From the NCBI GenBank assembly GCA_017601265.1, contig JAFNJA010000078.1, positions 1 through 6,076 on the forward strand: 6,076 nucleotides of DNA, given 5' to 3'. This stretch comes from Candidatus Brockarchaeota archaeon. Lineage in GTDB: Archaea > Thermoproteota > EX4484-205 > DTQO01. Position 1 is the stretch's first letter; the number at the start of each line of letters is the position of its first letter. Positions 5,932 to 6,076 of the stretch are shown one piece after another. The notes beneath the pieces are model-generated. The model made no database searches and was not told the DNA's origin. It saw only the letters and a list, made by a program, of their open reading frames with translations. The position numbers and the translations under genes were made by a program.

Positions 5932-6076
5932 ATGAGGAAGATCGGCGTCGGGATCGCGGGCGCCGGGTACGCGGGCAACGTCCACGCGGAGATATTGAGC
6001 AAGGACGGAAGGGCGAAGCTCGTTGCGGTGTGCGAATCCGATCCCGAAGCGGCCAGGCTGTTCAGTTGCAGGTACG
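5932..6076 (+). CDS. second Gfo/Idh/MocA-family oxidoreductase, N-terminus only
   Basis: Only 48 residues are visible before the right edge, of a usual 330-400. They begin MRKIGVGIAGAGYAGNVHAE, a Rossmann strand and dinucleotide-binding loop of the form GxGxxG (GAGYAG) with the His that often follows in this family. The second strand ends in VAVCESDPEAA, where the acidic Glu suggests NAD preference. It differs in sequence from the minus-strand family member at 1415-2455, so it is a paralogue rather than a recent duplicate. It starts 33 bases after the DUF5107-TPR stop and in the same direction. The catalytic EKP motif and the C-terminal domain lie outside the window, so substrate cannot be addressed. 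Confidence 0.88.
   Translation, partial: MRKIGVGIAGAGYAGNVHAEILSKDGRAKLVAVCESDPEAARLFSCRY

Overview
The window looks like part of the chromosome of a thermophilic archaeon, most likely in the Thermoproteota. Four things point there: a histidine tRNA gene interrupted by several introns at non-canonical positions, start codons with no ribosome-binding site at one or two genes (leaderless style), arginine codons dominated by AGG, and fairly high G+C. The exact lineage cannot be read from the sequence.

Layout from left to right. Bases 1-1008 (minus strand) hold the N-terminal third of a P2A-type cation (probably Ca2+) pumping ATPase; it runs off the left edge just before the phosphorylation site. 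After a 170-base divergent promoter region, 1179-1317 (plus) holds a tRNA-His(GTG) gene whose exons total 74 nt, split by inferred introns of about 16, 38 and 11 nt. The tRNA is followed by a T-run terminator. Convergent to it, 1415-2455 (minus) encodes a Gfo/Idh/MocA-family NAD(P)-dependent oxidoreductase with a good ribosome-binding site. A 266-base divergent intergenic region (2456-2721) carries two back-to-back perfect hairpins. Then 2722-5898 (plus) encodes a 1058-residue protein with an N-terminal DUF5107 domain and a long C-terminal array of TPR repeats. Thirty-three bases further on, a second Gfo/Idh/MocA oxidoreductase begins at 5932 and runs off the right edge.

The three genes on the right half form a plausible carbohydrate locus: two different sugar or inositol-type oxidoreductases bracket a DUF5107-TPR protein, whose family is often seen near sugar-catabolic genes but has no reaction I can assign. 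The substrate cannot be told from sequence. The ATPase and the tRNA appear unrelated to that locus. The most remarkable object is the tRNA-His gene: its T-arm is interrupted twice, leaving a 6-nt exon between two introns.
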